A DNA stretch of 64,000 bases, from assembly GCF_032999765.1 (NCBI RefSeq), contig NZ_CP136051.1:62001-126000 (forward strand). The letters run 5' to 3'. Below the pieces are notes generated by a model. The model ran no database searches and had not been told where the DNA came from. It saw nothing but the letters and a program-made list of their open reading frames with translations. Position 1 is the first letter of the stretch, and every line of letters begins with the position of its first letter. Origin of the DNA: Imperialibacter roseus. GTDB taxonomy: Bacteria; Bacteroidota; Bacteroidia; Cytophagales; Cyclobacteriaceae. Below are positions 27,781 to 36,604 of the stretch, piece after piece. Made by a program: the position numbers and the translations under genes.

Positions 27781-28962
27781 ATGAAGCCATTTAAAAGAGT
27801 TACGATCCCTTTCTTCGTTTTATTAGTATCGGTGCAGTCCCATGCCCAGCCCATGAAGGACCACATCGTGGCCGACGATATCCCCTTCAAAAAAACCGTC
27901 CTCTTCGATAAATTCGTCTCTGAAGGAGTGGCCGTAGGCGATGTCAACAACGACGGCCTGACCGACATCATGGCCGGCCCCTTCTGGTTCGAAGCTCCCA
28001 ACTGGATCCGGCACGAAATCTACGAACCAAAACTCTACGTTGCCGAAAAGGAATGGAGCAACTCCATGCTTAACTTCTCGCTGGACGTGAACCAGGATGG
28101 CTGGATCGACTTTATCCGGGTCGATTTTCCGGGCAAGGCTGTTTACTGGCATGAGAACCCCCAGGGAAAGGAAGGCTACTGGAAGGAGTACATGATCCAT
28201 GAAACCGTGGGCAACGAATCTCCCGGATTTTATGATATGGATGGTGACGGTCGAAAGGACATCTTGTGCGGAGATGTAACCAACAAGCAAATGATCTGGC
28301 TGAAGTCGCCCGGTAAAAAAGGGGATACCAACTGGACAAAATACACCATTAGTTTGCCGGGCACACCTGGCTCTGAAAACTTCTCCCATGGCCTCGGCCA
28401 TGCCGACGTGAACGGTGACGGACGGAAGGATGTGGTGATCAGAGAAGGTTGGTGGGAAGCGCCGAGCGATGTTACTCAGGCGGCCTGGTTCTGGCATCCA
28501 TCCAACCTTGGCGAGCCATGCTCCCACATGTATACTGTGGATTTTACGCAAGATGGAAACCTGGATGTTTTCTCTGCCTCTGCCCACGAGAGAGGCATCT
28601 GGTGGTATGAAAACGAAGGAGACGGTAGTAATCAGAAGTTCACCCGACACCTCATCACCGACGAAATGTCAGAAACTCATGCCGTAGCTTTCTCTGACAT
28701 CAACGGCGATGGCAAAAAGGACTTTGTCACCGGCAAGCGCTACTATGCCCACATGCGCCAGGGCACTGGGGCTTTGGAGCCAGCTTACCTCTACTGGTTT
28801 GAATACGTGCCAGGCAAAGAGCCCAAATGGATCGCTCACGAAATCGATGACGACTCAGGCGTAGGCCTCAACGTAGTAGCTGAAGACATCAACAAAGACG
28901 GTCTGACTGATGTGGTGATTGCCAACAAGAAAGGGATTTTTGTGTTTGAGCAGGGGAAGTAA
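27781..28962 (+). CDS. Exported VCBS/FG-GAP repeat protein
   Basis: 393 residues. Signal peptide about 1-23 (VSVQSHAQ). At least five FG-GAP/VCBS-type repeats, each with a calcium-binding-style D-x-D-x-D-G loop (DVNNDGLTD, DVNQDGWID, DMDGDGRKD, DVNGDGRKD, DINGDGKKD, DINKDGLTD), together forming a beta-propeller. Such proteins bind carbohydrates or act as lyase-like accessory proteins in polysaccharide use. Here it lies between a sugar dehydrogenase and a DUF1080 hydrolase, in line with that role. It ends 28 bases before a convergent gene. No enzyme active site recognised. Confidence 0.85.
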   Translation: MKPFKRVTIPFFVLLVSVQSHAQPMKDHIVADDIPFKKTVLFDKFVSEGVAVGDVNNDGLTDIMAGPFWFEAPNWIRHEIYEPKLYVAEKEWSNSMLNFSLDVNQDGWIDFIRVDFPGKAVYWHENPQGKEGYWKEYMIHETVGNESPGFYDMDGDGRKDILCGDVTNKQMIWLKSPGKKGDTNWTKYTISLPGTPGSENFSHGLGHADVNGDGRKDVVIREGWWEAPSDVTQAAWFWHPSNLGEPCSHMYTVDFTQDGNLDVFSASAHERGIWWYENEGDGSNQKFTRHLITDEMSETHAVAFSDINGDGKKDFVTGKRYYAHMRQGTGALEPAYLYWFEYVPGKEPKWIAHEIDDDSGVGLNVVAEDINKDGLTDVVIANKKGIFVFEQGK

Positions 28963-28990
28963 ATTAAAGAAGTAGCAGCTGTTTATTCCT

Positions 28991-29650
28991 TTAATTACAA
29001 AGGCTTCGGTCGACATATACCTTTTTACCGCTTGAGCTGTAGTAGTAACACCCTCCTCGGGGCCCTCTGTGGTAGCTTTTGGAAGTCTTAGGTGTGTAAG
29101 AGCTACTTTTTGCTGGTGATGTTACAGGGCCCGTATCAATGTTCGGCTGATTTGTTGAATGAATAGGTTCGGCCTTCTGGGGGGAGGTTGGTTGTTTATT
29201 TGTTCCGTCAACGACACTTTTACCTTCAATAAGATTTATGAACTGATTAACCAGTTCTTGATCTTCAACATCGCTGGGCCAGATGAAACCAATTTGATCG
29301 CTTGCAAAGATTTTTAATTTTTTGCCATCATAGTCTAACAATTCTATGGTTATTCCATTATCTAGGTCAATCCTGGTTTTTTGGGATGACCCTATCATCA
29401 TATATGGAGACCCAAAAGCTTTGGTCGTACTTATGAACTTTGAACCGAGAGCTTGACTCTCTTTATATTCCAAATAGAGAATCTTTTTTTGTAACAATTC
29501 TATTTTCTTATTGAGGTTCTCAAGCGAGTCAGTTAGCTCAGATCTCTTCACAATCAATAATTGAAGTTCTTGATTGGTTTGTTCAAGGGATTGGCTTGAA
29601 AGCCTAAATGCTGAGAAAGTGATTATAAATAGAGCGACAAAATTTTTCAT
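28991..29650 (-). CDS. Exported coiled-coil protein with C-terminal PBCV-basic-adaptor-like motif
   Basis: 219 residues. Signal peptide about 1-19. A coiled coil spans about 20-62 (heptad-like leucines in QELQLLIVKRSELTDSLENL). A small globular part follows (about 75-140), then a Ser/Thr/Pro-rich linker. The C-terminal 25 residues, HRGPRGGCYYYSSSGKKVYVDRSLC, split by a serine stretch, match the short Cys-ended motif described as PBCV-specific basic adaptor in many Bacteroidota proteins. Its two cysteines may form a disulphide. Function unknown. Codon use looks more AT-rich than its neighbours, which could mean later acquisition. Confidence 0.7.
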   Translation of the reverse strand: MKNFVALFIITFSAFRLSSQSLEQTNQELQLLIVKRSELTDSLENLNKKIELLQKKILYLEYKESQALGSKFISTTKAFGSPYMMIGSSQKTRIDLDNGITIELLDYDGKKLKIFASDQIGFIWPSDVEDQELVNQFINLIEGKSVVDGTNKQPTSPQKAEPIHSTNQPNIDTGPVTSPAKSSSYTPKTSKSYHRGPRGGCYYYSSSGKKVYVDRSLCN

Positions 29651-29767
29651 CTCTTGAAGTGTCAGATTTTAGCTAGTAGCAACTCTTGTTGGCTTTCTGC
29701 ACCTACCCAAATAAATGTAGTGAATTAAATCGATCTACACTCGCCTTGGATAGCTTGCTGACTCGAT

Positions 29768-29782
29768 TCTGTCCCTGACAGA
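29768..29782. repeat. Short palindromic repeat, copy 2
   Basis: TCTGTC-CCT-GACAGA followed by CC and a run of six Ts on the plus strand. A terminator-like form of the family, but no plus-strand gene ends just upstream. Confidence 0.55.
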
Positions 29783-29819
29783 CCTTTTTTACAGCCTCCT
29801 CAAAGTCAACCCGCCCCTT

Positions 29820-29839
29820 GGCCTGTCCCCCGACAGGCC
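29820..29839. repeat. Short palindromic repeat, copy 3
   Basis: GGCCTGTC / GACAGGCC with a CCCC loop. Lies 26 bases downstream of the DUF1080 gene stop (29866, minus strand). Confidence 0.65.
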
Positions 29840-29865
29840 TTTTCTCAACACGTCCGACTTTTAAG

Positions 29866-30579
29866 TTAAAGCCTCTTCACCCTAATATTCTTATAATACA
29901 CCCTTTGTCCATGATGCTGAAACATAATATGGCCTTCTTTGTCTGAGCCATAACCCGGGTTGTTGGAGAATTTGCTTTCTGCCAGCAATTTTGTCATTTC
30001 AGGGCTTCCGATTTCAAACTCCAACACCTTGGCACCGTTCAGCCAATGTTCTACGTGGCCATTGTTGTGGATAAGTCTTGCCTGGTTGAAGTCACCGATG
30101 GTCTTAAGTTTTTTATTGGTAGGAATAATAAGGTCGTAAAGCGATCCGGCAGACCTAACTGCTGCGGTATCGTTGAAATAAATGTCGTCCAATACCTGAA
30201 TTTCAAAGTTGTCCAGCCAGTTGGGGCTATTGCCATTCCCAGCTTCCATGGTTAGGTTTTCCTGCATATGAAAAAACACGCCTGAGTTGGCTGCGGTGTC
30301 CACCGCCCATTCGTATTCAAGCTCAAAGTTTTTGTATCGGCCTTTGGTCAGCAAGTCCCTGTTGGCAGTATCCGGGTTGGTGACCAACATGCCCTTTTCA
30401 ACCAGCCATACTCCTTCAGGAAATACATCTATTCCATATCCTCTCAATGAGTCAGTGGATGTTCCATCGAACAGAACCACCCATTCATTTTCTGAGACTT
30501 CGTTTTGTTCTGCTTTTTTAGTTTCAGTACACGCTGCCATTAGAGCAGCAGGCAATAGAAAAAGAAGCAATTTCTTCAT
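29866..30579 (-). CDS. DUF1080 (3-keto-disaccharide hydrolase family) lipoprotein
   Basis: 237 residues. Lipoprotein signal with ALMAACTE. The rest is the DUF1080 concanavalin-like jelly roll: WVVLFDGTS near the start, YKNFELEYEWAVDTAANSGVFFH in the middle and GHIMFQHHGQRVYYKNIRVK at the end. The family includes hydrolases of 3-keto-glycosides produced by sugar 3-dehydrogenases. In this window it sits among cytochrome-linked sugar dehydrogenases, a TIM-barrel protein and SDRs, which fits such a pathway. Short palindromic repeats stand on both sides of the gene. Activity is inferred from family and context. Confidence 0.87.
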   Translation of the reverse strand: MKKLLLFLLPAALMAACTETKKAEQNEVSENEWVVLFDGTSTDSLRGYGIDVFPEGVWLVEKGMLVTNPDTANRDLLTKGRYKNFELEYEWAVDTAANSGVFFHMQENLTMEAGNGNSPNWLDNFEIQVLDDIYFNDTAAVRSAGSLYDLIIPTNKKLKTIGDFNQARLIHNNGHVEHWLNGAKVLEFEIGSPEMTKLLAESKFSNNPGYGSDKEGHIMFQHHGQRVYYKNIRVKRL

Positions 30580-30643
30580 GGTAGTTTTAGATCAAGGACA
30601 AGCTTTCTTAAAGATAACTACTTTTTCGAGTATAGCCCATCTT

Positions 30644-30663
30644 GGCCTGTCCCCTGAAAGGCC
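30644..30663. repeat. Short palindromic repeat, copy 4
   Basis: GGCCTGTC / GAAAGGCC around CCCT: one mismatch from a perfect palindrome. Sits just downstream of the SDR gene stop (30670, minus strand). Confidence 0.6.
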
Positions 30664-30669
30664 TACGTC

Positions 30670-31446
30670 TTACAATCTCCTCAGCGTCAATCCCCCATCA
30701 GCCATAATCACCTGGCCAGTAGAGTAAGGGATGCCGCCTGTAGCCAGTGAGGCTACAATGCGACCAATGTCTTCCGGTTGTCCTAATCTTTTCTCCACGG
30801 TTAGTCCGTTAGCTATCAAGTCTTCGTACTTGCCTTTCACTTTGCTGATCATGTCAGTTTCGATCACGCCAGGCCTTACCTCGTACACCGGAATACCAGC
30901 CTCGCCCAGGCGGATTGCCAGCAGTTTGGTCATCATGCCCAGCCCAGCTTTGGCCATGCAGTATTCTCCCCGATTGATGGAAGCTACTTCGGCTGAAATG
31001 GAGGAGATGGTAATAATGCTTCCTTCGAAGGCGGTCGATGCGGCTTTTTCTTTCAGCATTTGATTGGCCACCAGCTGGGAAAGGAAAAAGGTGCCTTTGA
31101 GGTTGATGTCGAGCATGTAATCATAGTCGTCCTCATCAATCTCCAGCACATCTTTGCGAACCCTGGGTGCCACTCCCGCATTGTTCACCAGCAAATTGAG
31201 CCTTTGAAAATGAGCCAGGGTCTGAAATACCATTTTTTCCCGGTCTTCTTTCACACCCAGGTTGCCTTGCACGTAGGCAACTTTTGCTCCCAGCTTTTCC
31301 AGCTCATTAATCATTTCTTTGATGTCCTCTGTCGGCCGCATGCCGTTCAGGGCCAGGTCATATCCCTCCGTTGCGAGCGACTTCGCAATACCGAAGCCAA
31401 TGCCTCTTGTTCCTCCGGTGATCAGCGCTACTTTTTTATCCGACAT
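30670..31446 (-). CDS. Short-chain dehydrogenase/reductase
   Basis: 258 residues. Cofactor motif TGGTRGIG at 10-17, NNAG at 88-91, catalytic S149, Y162 and K166 (YCMAK). Generic SDR of the 3-ketoacyl-ACP-reductase-like branch. Probably a soluble NAD(P)-dependent carbonyl/alcohol oxidoreductase. Its ATG lies one base after the stop of the upstream Old Yellow Enzyme homologue, so the two are surely co-translated and may handle the same keto compound. Substrate not predictable. Confidence 0.85.
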   Translation of the reverse strand: MSDKKVALITGGTRGIGFGIAKSLATEGYDLALNGMRPTEDIKEMINELEKLGAKVAYVQGNLGVKEDREKMVFQTLAHFQRLNLLVNNAGVAPRVRKDVLEIDEDDYDYMLDINLKGTFFLSQLVANQMLKEKAASTAFEGSIITISSISAEVASINRGEYCMAKAGLGMMTKLLAIRLGEAGIPVYEVRPGVIETDMISKVKGKYEDLIANGLTVEKRLGQPEDIGRIVASLATGGIPYSTGQVIMADGGLTLRRL

Positions 31447-31447
31447 A

Positions 31448-32893
31448 TCAGAGCTCTTTCTTGATTTCTTTGATCAGCTTGGCTTCTTCCATTTGCTTAT
31501 AGTAAGGGTCAAGCGGGAAGCATCCTGAGATCATGCCATTGCGTGGGCCCGTGGTGCAGTCGGAGAACGTTCGGCATATCTTTGCTCTTTTCATTCCCTC
31601 ACCTGAAAGCACATCCGCAGGCATTTCAGGGTAGGAGATCACCATCCGTCCAATGCCCACAAAATCGACATCTCCATTTTTCAGTACAGCTTGCCCCACG
31701 TTGGGCAGCCATTCCTGCAGGTAGGAATACCCTGACCCAACAATGGCGAGATTGGGAAAATCCTTTTTGAGTGCAGCTACCACCTCAATGTGACGGGCAA
31801 CGCCTACTAGCGGGTCTTCTGGTGGCAGGTAGCCGTCGGAAGGAGGGAAAAGAGCAGGCCTGGTTACGTGGGGATTGTAGTACGGGCTCCCAGCAGTAAT
31901 GCAAAGCAGCTCGATGTCGAGCTCCTCCAGCAAATGCAGAAACTTTTTTGTTTCTGTCAGGTCGTAGCTAAGTCCCGATTTCTCACCGCCAAAGGCATAG
32001 TCATAGTTGCCTGTTACTTCGTAAGGCTCGCCCACTTTGTCTTCGGCCTGTGTAAACGGTAACAAATCAATGGCGCTTAATCTCACGCCAATTTCTAACC
32101 CGGGCGCTTCATTTCGAATGCCTTCTACAATCGAGGTGAGAAAGCGGGTTCTGTTTTCGAAGGAACCGCCGTACTTGCCTCCCCTGCCAATGGCGCTTAG
32201 AAACTCATGACCTAAATAGCCATGACAATGTTTGATGTCTACAAAATGGAACCCCGCCTTTTGCGCCAGCACGGCTGCCCTGATAAAATCTTCAATGAGG
32301 CTGTCAATGTCCTCGTCGCTCATTACCGGATAATCGTCGCCCAGTCCGAATTTCTTGTTCAGGACAGGGTGGGCGTAGAGTATCTTTGGCTGTAGCTTTT
32401 TTTTATCGAAAGGTTTGCAAAACCTGCCTGAGTGGGTCAGCTGCAGACCGATAACCAGATCGTCGGCGCTGCCAAACTGCTCCTGATGATCTTTGATTAA
32501 CGACTCGTAAAGGCTAACAAACTCTGGAAAGGTATCATCGTTGATCATCAGCTGATTGGGGTTGGCCCTGCCTTCCGGATGCACAGCCACCGCCTCACAG
32601 CCCCATAGCAGTTTAGCACCACTGATGGCGAAATGATGCCAGCGTCTTTTGGTGTGCTCCGAAGGTCTTCCGTCTGTGGTGCCATCCCAGCCTTCCATGG
32701 GCAGGATGCAAAAGCGGTTGCCGATGGTTCTGCCCGAATTCAGCGAATAGGGTTGGCCGTATGGAGAATTAGTGGTGGCCAATTCAGCATCAAATGGAAT
32801 GTCTGCTCCAATTTCTCCCAGGTAGCTGGCAAGGTCGTCGGCAGTTTTGAGCTGCGCTATACGTTTGTAGGTTGGTCTGTGTTTTGTAGACAT
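31448..32893 (-). CDS. NADH:flavin oxidoreductase (Old Yellow Enzyme family)
   Basis: 481 residues. The FMN-binding barrel motifs are present: [13 protein letters not shown] near residue 60, [10 protein letters not shown] in the middle (active-site H in THSGR), [17 protein letters not shown], and [15 protein letters not shown] at the C-terminal phosphate-binding loop. The C-terminal [13 protein letters not shown] has cysteines, but there is no obvious second flavin domain. Members reduce activated double bonds or demethylate/deaminate small metabolites. It is the first gene of a two-gene unit with the SDR (one-base gap). REP-like DNA begins 52 bases upstream. Confidence 0.88.
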   Translation of the reverse strand: MSTKHRPTYKRIAQLKTADDLASYLGEIGADIPFDAELATTNSPYGQPYSLNSGRTIGNRFCILPMEGWDGTTDGRPSEHTKRRWHHFAISGAKLLWGCEAVAVHPEGRANPNQLMINDDTFPEFVSLYESLIKDHQEQFGSADDLVIGLQLTHSGRFCKPFDKKKLQPKILYAHPVLNKKFGLGDDYPVMSDEDIDSLIEDFIRAAVLAQKAGFHFVDIKHCHGYLGHEFLSAIGRGGKYGGSFENRTRFLTSIVEGIRNEAPGLEIGVRLSAIDLLPFTQAEDKVGEPYEVTGNYDYAFGGEKSGLSYDLTETKKFLHLLEELDIELLCITAGSPYYNPHVTRPALFPPSDGYLPPEDPLVGVARHIEVVAALKKDFPNLAIVGSGYSYLQEWLPNVGQAVLKNGDVDFVGIGRMVISYPEMPADVLSGEGMKRAKICRTFSDCTTGPRNGMISGCFPLDPYYKQMEEAKLIKEIKKEL

Positions 32894-32945
32894 CTAAATT
32901 CATTTAATCAAATACAATCTAAGGCGCTGTTTTGGGTCTTCAACC

Positions 32946-33017
32946 AGTCCCGTAAGGGACATTACTTCGGTAGAATAGGGCGTCCGAAATTTTCATAATC
33001 CCGTAGGGATGAAACAT
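32946..33017. repeat. REP-like 72-bp repeat, copy A
   Basis: Contains hairpin GTCCC-GTAA-GGGAC, a central segment with TTACTTCGGT, and hairpin ATCCC-GTA-GGGAT followed by GAAACAT. It shares 65 of 72 positions with copy B at 33683-33754. It ends exactly on the last base of the transposase stop codon. Confidence 0.85.
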
Positions 33018-33473
33018 TATTCAAGATCTTTAAAAAGATATCTTTCATCATAGTCGATTTCGAATTTATTAAGGAACTCTTTGTATTCATCGAGAAATGT
33101 AATTTTCTGATGATGGATTTCCTGATTTTCGATATAGTCAATCACATTCGACACCTGAGATTTGCTATAAGAGAAGGCTCCGTAACCTTCCTGCCACTCA
33201 AACTTTACTCTGGAAAACTTATTGGTGTTCACCCATTTTGACGAAGAGCCTTTAATATCCTGCATGAGGTCGGATAGAGATTGTGTGGGTCTCATTCCGA
33301 AGAATACATGGATGTGATCAGGCATTCCATTGATGGATAACATTTTGTGCTTATGAGTCTGAACAATTCCTGTTATGTATTTGTATAGATCATTTTTCCA
33401 TTCTTTTCAGACCGATTCTGTTCTTCACTGCAAAAACTGCTTGAATATGAATTTGGGTGTATGTATTTGCCAT
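33017..33473 (-). pseudogene. IS200/IS605-type (RAYT) transposase, frameshifted
   Basis: From the ATG at 33473 the frame reads MANTYTQIHIQAVFAVKNRIGLKR and then hits a stop. One base later, in the next frame, it resumes as EWKNDLYKYITGIVQTHKH and continues into MLSINGMPDHIHVFFGM (the HUH metal-binding histidines are in DHIH) to the end at 33017. The interval is 457 bases, one more than a multiple of three, so a single inserted A in the AAAA run near 33400 would explain it. The catalytic tyrosine region (FSYSKSQVSNVIDYIENQ) is intact. The repaired protein would have about 151 residues, normal for Y1 transposases. It is flanked by short palindromes, as expected for a REP-associated tyrosine transposase. 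Sequencing error or programmed slippage remain possible. Confidence 0.85.
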
Positions 33474-33487
33474 GAATTTAATGTTGC

Positions 33488-33554
33488 GTCCCTAAGGGAC
33501 TTCCGAACATTGATTTATTATTAACTTCTACCGATTTTTGGCTCCTAACGGAGC
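33488..33554. repeat. Two REP-like hairpins upstream of the transposase
   Basis: GTCCC-TAA-GGGAC (33488-33500) and GCTCC-TAAC-GGAGC (33541-33554). The first is 15 bases before the transposase ATG and shares arms with the left hairpin of the 72-bp repeats. Confidence 0.7.
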
Positions 33555-33682
33555 TCAAGTGCATTTCTGCTTAGTTAAATACATAGTCAAAAACTTGATG
33601 GACCGTATTCGGCGACCTCTATACCCTCGTTGTGTACAAGTTAGCAGCTAAGCCGTCTTTTAAAGTCATACAAATCATTTTC
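33555..33682. other. Gap between REP-like elements
   Basis: 128 bases between the hairpin pair and repeat copy B. No gene, hairpin or promoter motif recognised. Together with the flanking repeats it completes the non-coding stretch 33474-33753. Confidence 0.5.
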
Positions 33683-33754
33683 AGTCCCGTTAGGGACTTT
33701 ACTTCGGTTGACAAGGGCATCCGAAATTTTGATAATCCCGTAGGGATGAAACAT
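33683..33754. repeat. REP-like 72-bp repeat, copy B
   Basis: Same length and order of parts as copy A: hairpin GTCCC-GTTA-GGGAC, TTACTTCGGT, then ATCCC-GTA-GGGAT and GAAACAT. Its last base is the last base of the stop codon of the GH88-like gene on the minus strand. Confidence 0.85.
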
Positions 33755-35115
33755 CAATCTATTAATCCATTAAAAAACGTATAATACTCTTCACCTTTCA
33801 GCTGTTTGGTCAGGTACAGGGCCAATTCCCTGGCATGATAATCCCCCCACATGCTCGACTCGCCACAGGGTACCTTTTGTCCCGCAGGCACGTGGTCCCA
33901 ATTATTGGGACGGTGGTAAACAGAATGTAGAGTCAACCCCTGATGTGTTGGGTCAGTCGAAAGATAAGGCTCACTGAAAAGCGCCTTTGCGGCCGTTAGC
34001 CCCGCTTGCGTATATTTTGGTTCGTTCAGGTACTTGCCAAGCCTCAGAAGCCCTTGTGCGCCAATGGCCGCTGCAGAGCTGTCCACCGGTTCGTAAGCAT
34101 TGAAAGGATCTGAATCTTTTGCCAGGAAGTCACCCATGTGTACCAGGCCAGGTGCTCCGGTATCCCAGTAGGGAATACCGTCGACGCAAGAATTTTCAAT
34201 ATAGAAATCGCAGGTAGCTTTGGCTGCCTTTAGCATCAATGCCATCAACTCCTTTTTGGAGATAATGCCTTCCAATGCCGACTCGGGTACCTTTTCGAAG
34301 AACTCAAGCTCTTCCGGAAAGCCGCACATGGCCCAGGCCAACCCCCTTGTCCAGGTGCTCATGCCGGTGTAGCCTTGCTGTGTGCTCACGCTGCGGAAAT
34401 TGCCATCGTTAGTATTAAAAATGCTTTCATGGGCCGTGCGGCCCCAAAGGTCATACAGGTCACGGCCTTCGCCATAAAACACCGAATAGTTGGCAGTGGA
34501 GATCAGGTGCTGTACAGTCCTCTTAAGCAAGCTGATTTTTTCGTCGTTTTCCGCCATCAGCGAATGACCCAGTGCGTGGCTCATCATCAGTATCCGGCAA
34601 GAACGAACCGTATCCACAAACAAAGAATGTGGGCCGTTGAAAGAATAGATGAACCCCCCATTCTTGGTGGTTGTCCAGCGCATGGCCTGCACGGCACCGC
34701 TTACTTTGATGGCCAGCTCATAGAAATTCTTTTCCCACTCGTTGTGTTCGGTTTTCCCTTCGTGCATCAGCCTGAGCAGGTTGCCGTAGGTGCTGATGTT
34801 GTTGAAACCATGGTCGTGTACACCCTTGTGGGTCAGGTGTGGTGCCATTTTTCCCACTGTATTTTTTCTGCCTATTTCCAGAAACTGCTTTTCGCCAGTA
34901 GCATCAAACTGTAGAAGCGCCGATCCAAACTGGAAGCCCTGCGTCCATTCCGTCCAGCCACGGGTGGTGTATTTGCCTTCTACTGTAAAAACTGGTGTGC
35001 CGGCCTGCCCATCATACTGTTTTTCAATCGCCAGGATTTTCTGACCTGACAAGTCCCAAAAGTGGCTCAGGCTTTTTTCCAAGTGTTCAACCTTCAGTTG
35101 GTTGTCTATTTTCAT
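33754..35115 (-). CDS. Glycoside hydrolase, GH88-like (unsaturated glucuronyl hydrolase type)
   Basis: 453 residues, no signal peptide, so cytoplasmic. An (alpha/alpha)6-barrel pattern with GWTEWTQGFQFGSALLQF, VHDHGFNNIS, WTRGLAWAMCGF, DSSAAAIGAQGLLRLGKY and SSMWGDYHARELAL resembles GH88 enzymes, which remove unsaturated uronic acid ends from oligosaccharides cut by polysaccharide lyases. The N-terminal half also recalls N-acyl-glucosamine epimerase-fold proteins, so assignment within the fold is not final. The next gene downstream in position is REP DNA. The gene upstream (35215) is a sodium symporter on the same strand 99 bases away, a sensible uptake partner. Confidence 0.75.
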   Translation of the reverse strand: MKIDNQLKVEHLEKSLSHFWDLSGQKILAIEKQYDGQAGTPVFTVEGKYTTRGWTEWTQGFQFGSALLQFDATGEKQFLEIGRKNTVGKMAPHLTHKGVHDHGFNNISTYGNLLRLMHEGKTEHNEWEKNFYELAIKVSGAVQAMRWTTTKNGGFIYSFNGPHSLFVDTVRSCRILMMSHALGHSLMAENDEKISLLKRTVQHLISTANYSVFYGEGRDLYDLWGRTAHESIFNTNDGNFRSVSTQQGYTGMSTWTRGLAWAMCGFPEELEFFEKVPESALEGIISKKELMALMLKAAKATCDFYIENSCVDGIPYWDTGAPGLVHMGDFLAKDSDPFNAYEPVDSSAAAIGAQGLLRLGKYLNEPKYTQAGLTAAKALFSEPYLSTDPTHQGLTLHSVYHRPNNWDHVPAGQKVPCGESSMWGDYHARELALYLTKQLKGEEYYTFFNGLID

Positions 35116-35214
35116 TTCGTTCGTATAAGTTTAAATCACAAGAGGGAATGTACCCTCTCTCAAGGTCAGTAAGGTTCCAAAATTAAACCGTGCGGCTTTC
35201 CTGCTGTGACCTGC

Positions 35215-36603
35215 CTACTTTTTGTGCGTAGCCATTATCAAGACGCTGATTCCCCCATGCACCATGTACAACACGATGTCAAAATTTAAACCGGCGATTT
35301 GTGCCGGTATTACCGATAGAATATTGAGAATGATGCCTATCAGCGCAAGCCCGCAGGTGACCATCAGTACTTTGGGTGGATTTTCGAGGATGACCGCCGC
35401 CAATACTAGTGGAGCCATTACCGAGGTGCCGGTAAAGCTCAGGCGAGCCAACAGCACCAGCTGATCACTCATATAGATGGAGAAAACCAAGACCACGAGA
35501 GAAAAGACCAGCAGCGAAATCTTAGTATAACGCATCACCATTTTGTCTTCTCCGGAAAGCAATGACCGGAGCTCCGAGCCGAGTGCAAATATCTGTGCGT
35601 TGGTGGTAGACAAGCAGGCTGCAAATAAGCCGACTACTGCCAAAGCCGCCACCGGGTTGGCCTGGTCAAACAGCAGGGCCGACGAGAGAAACTCTGAAGT
35701 AGAAACGTCAGGGTATTTCAGTGCGCCATATAAGCCAATGAACGCCGTGGGAAGAATCACCAAAATAGCAAACAACCCGACGGCATATGTCATTTTGTGT
35801 ACCGACTTCAGGTCTTTCATCACGATGAGTCTGGTAGTGAGCTGAGGTTGTGTCACTGGTATCATCACAATGGCTATTGCAGAGCCAATGAGAAACTGAG
35901 TGCTGAACAAACCCTTTGGGCCGGGTAGGGTAAGCAGGTTAGGGTTCTGCGTGCCTACATTCGCCATCATTTGGCCAAGTCCTCCCGACATTTCCAAACA
36001 GGCTAATCCAATGATCCAAATCACAACCAAAAGCAAAATGCCTTGAATGGCATCGCTGTAGACGATGGCTTTGAGGCCACCAATTTCTGCGTAAATCAGC
36101 ATAATCACCACTGTACCTGCCGACCAGCCCCAGGAGGGAATGGCATCGGGAAAGGCGGCATTGAGAAAGATAGAAATGCCCCTGATCTGTATGGCAACAT
36201 AGGGAATAAGGAACAGAAAGGCGGTTAGGAAAAACAGATAGCCAGCCCACGGTGAATGGTAGCACTTAACCAGAAGGCCGGCAATGCCCTTGAAACCCTT
36301 GGCTTTGGCCAGCTTACGAAGTTTGTATCCAAACCAGATGATAAAGAATACCATGAGCGCATCCGAAAAGGCCAGAAAGATCCAGGCACCAACCCCGTGG
36401 TTGCGAAAGAAGTCGGGCATGCCCATGAATGTGAAGGCACTGAACAATGCAGCAGCAAAGGTCATGAAGCCGAGGAAGGCGCCTATGGCAGAACCGGCCA
36501 GCATGAATTCGTCGGAAGTTCGGTTCTTTTGATAGGATTTAACAGAGGCCAACACCAGCAGGCCAATGAAAATGATGAAGAAAATAATCAGCCAGGTGGT
36601 CAT
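35215..36603 (-). CDS. Sodium:solute symporter (SSS family)
   Basis: 462 residues with about 13 membrane segments. Family motifs are YQKNRTSDEFMLAGSAIGAFLGFMTFAAALFSAFTF (split here by its repeats of A and F), GIAGLLVKCYH and LVVIWIIGLACLEMSGG. SSS carriers import sugars, amino acids or organic acids with sodium. Its ATG starts one base after the stop of a 68-residue two-helix protein, an arrangement often seen for SSS transporters with a small partner. Downstream lies the GH88-like gene, which suggests oligosaccharide or uronic-acid uptake. Confidence 0.88.
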   Translation of the reverse strand: MTTWLIIFFIIFIGLLVLASVKSYQKNRTSDEFMLAGSAIGAFLGFMTFAAALFSAFTFMGMPDFFRNHGVGAWIFLAFSDALMVFFIIWFGYKLRKLAKAKGFKGIAGLLVKCYHSPWAGYLFFLTAFLFLIPYVAIQIRGISIFLNAAFPDAIPSWGWSAGTVVIMLIYAEIGGLKAIVYSDAIQGILLLVVIWIIGLACLEMSGGLGQMMANVGTQNPNLLTLPGPKGLFSTQFLIGSAIAIVMIPVTQPQLTTRLIVMKDLKSVHKMTYAVGLFAILVILPTAFIGLYGALKYPDVSTSEFLSSALLFDQANPVAALAVVGLFAACLSTTNAQIFALGSELRSLLSGEDKMVMRYTKISLLVFSLVVLVFSIYMSDQLVLLARLSFTGTSVMAPLVLAAVILENPPKVLMVTCGLALIGIILNILSVIPAQIAGLNFDIVLYMVHGGISVLIMATHKK

Positions 36604-36604
36604 G

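Noticed and set aside
27823-28650. Open frame of 275 codons on the minus strand inside the VCBS gene
   Set aside because: It mirrors repetitive, GC-richer coding sequence of a clear exported protein; translation lacks any family pattern.
33017-33343. Transposase as an intact 108-residue gene
   Set aside because: The missing N-terminus is readable upstream in another frame, so this is the 3' part of a frameshifted gene.
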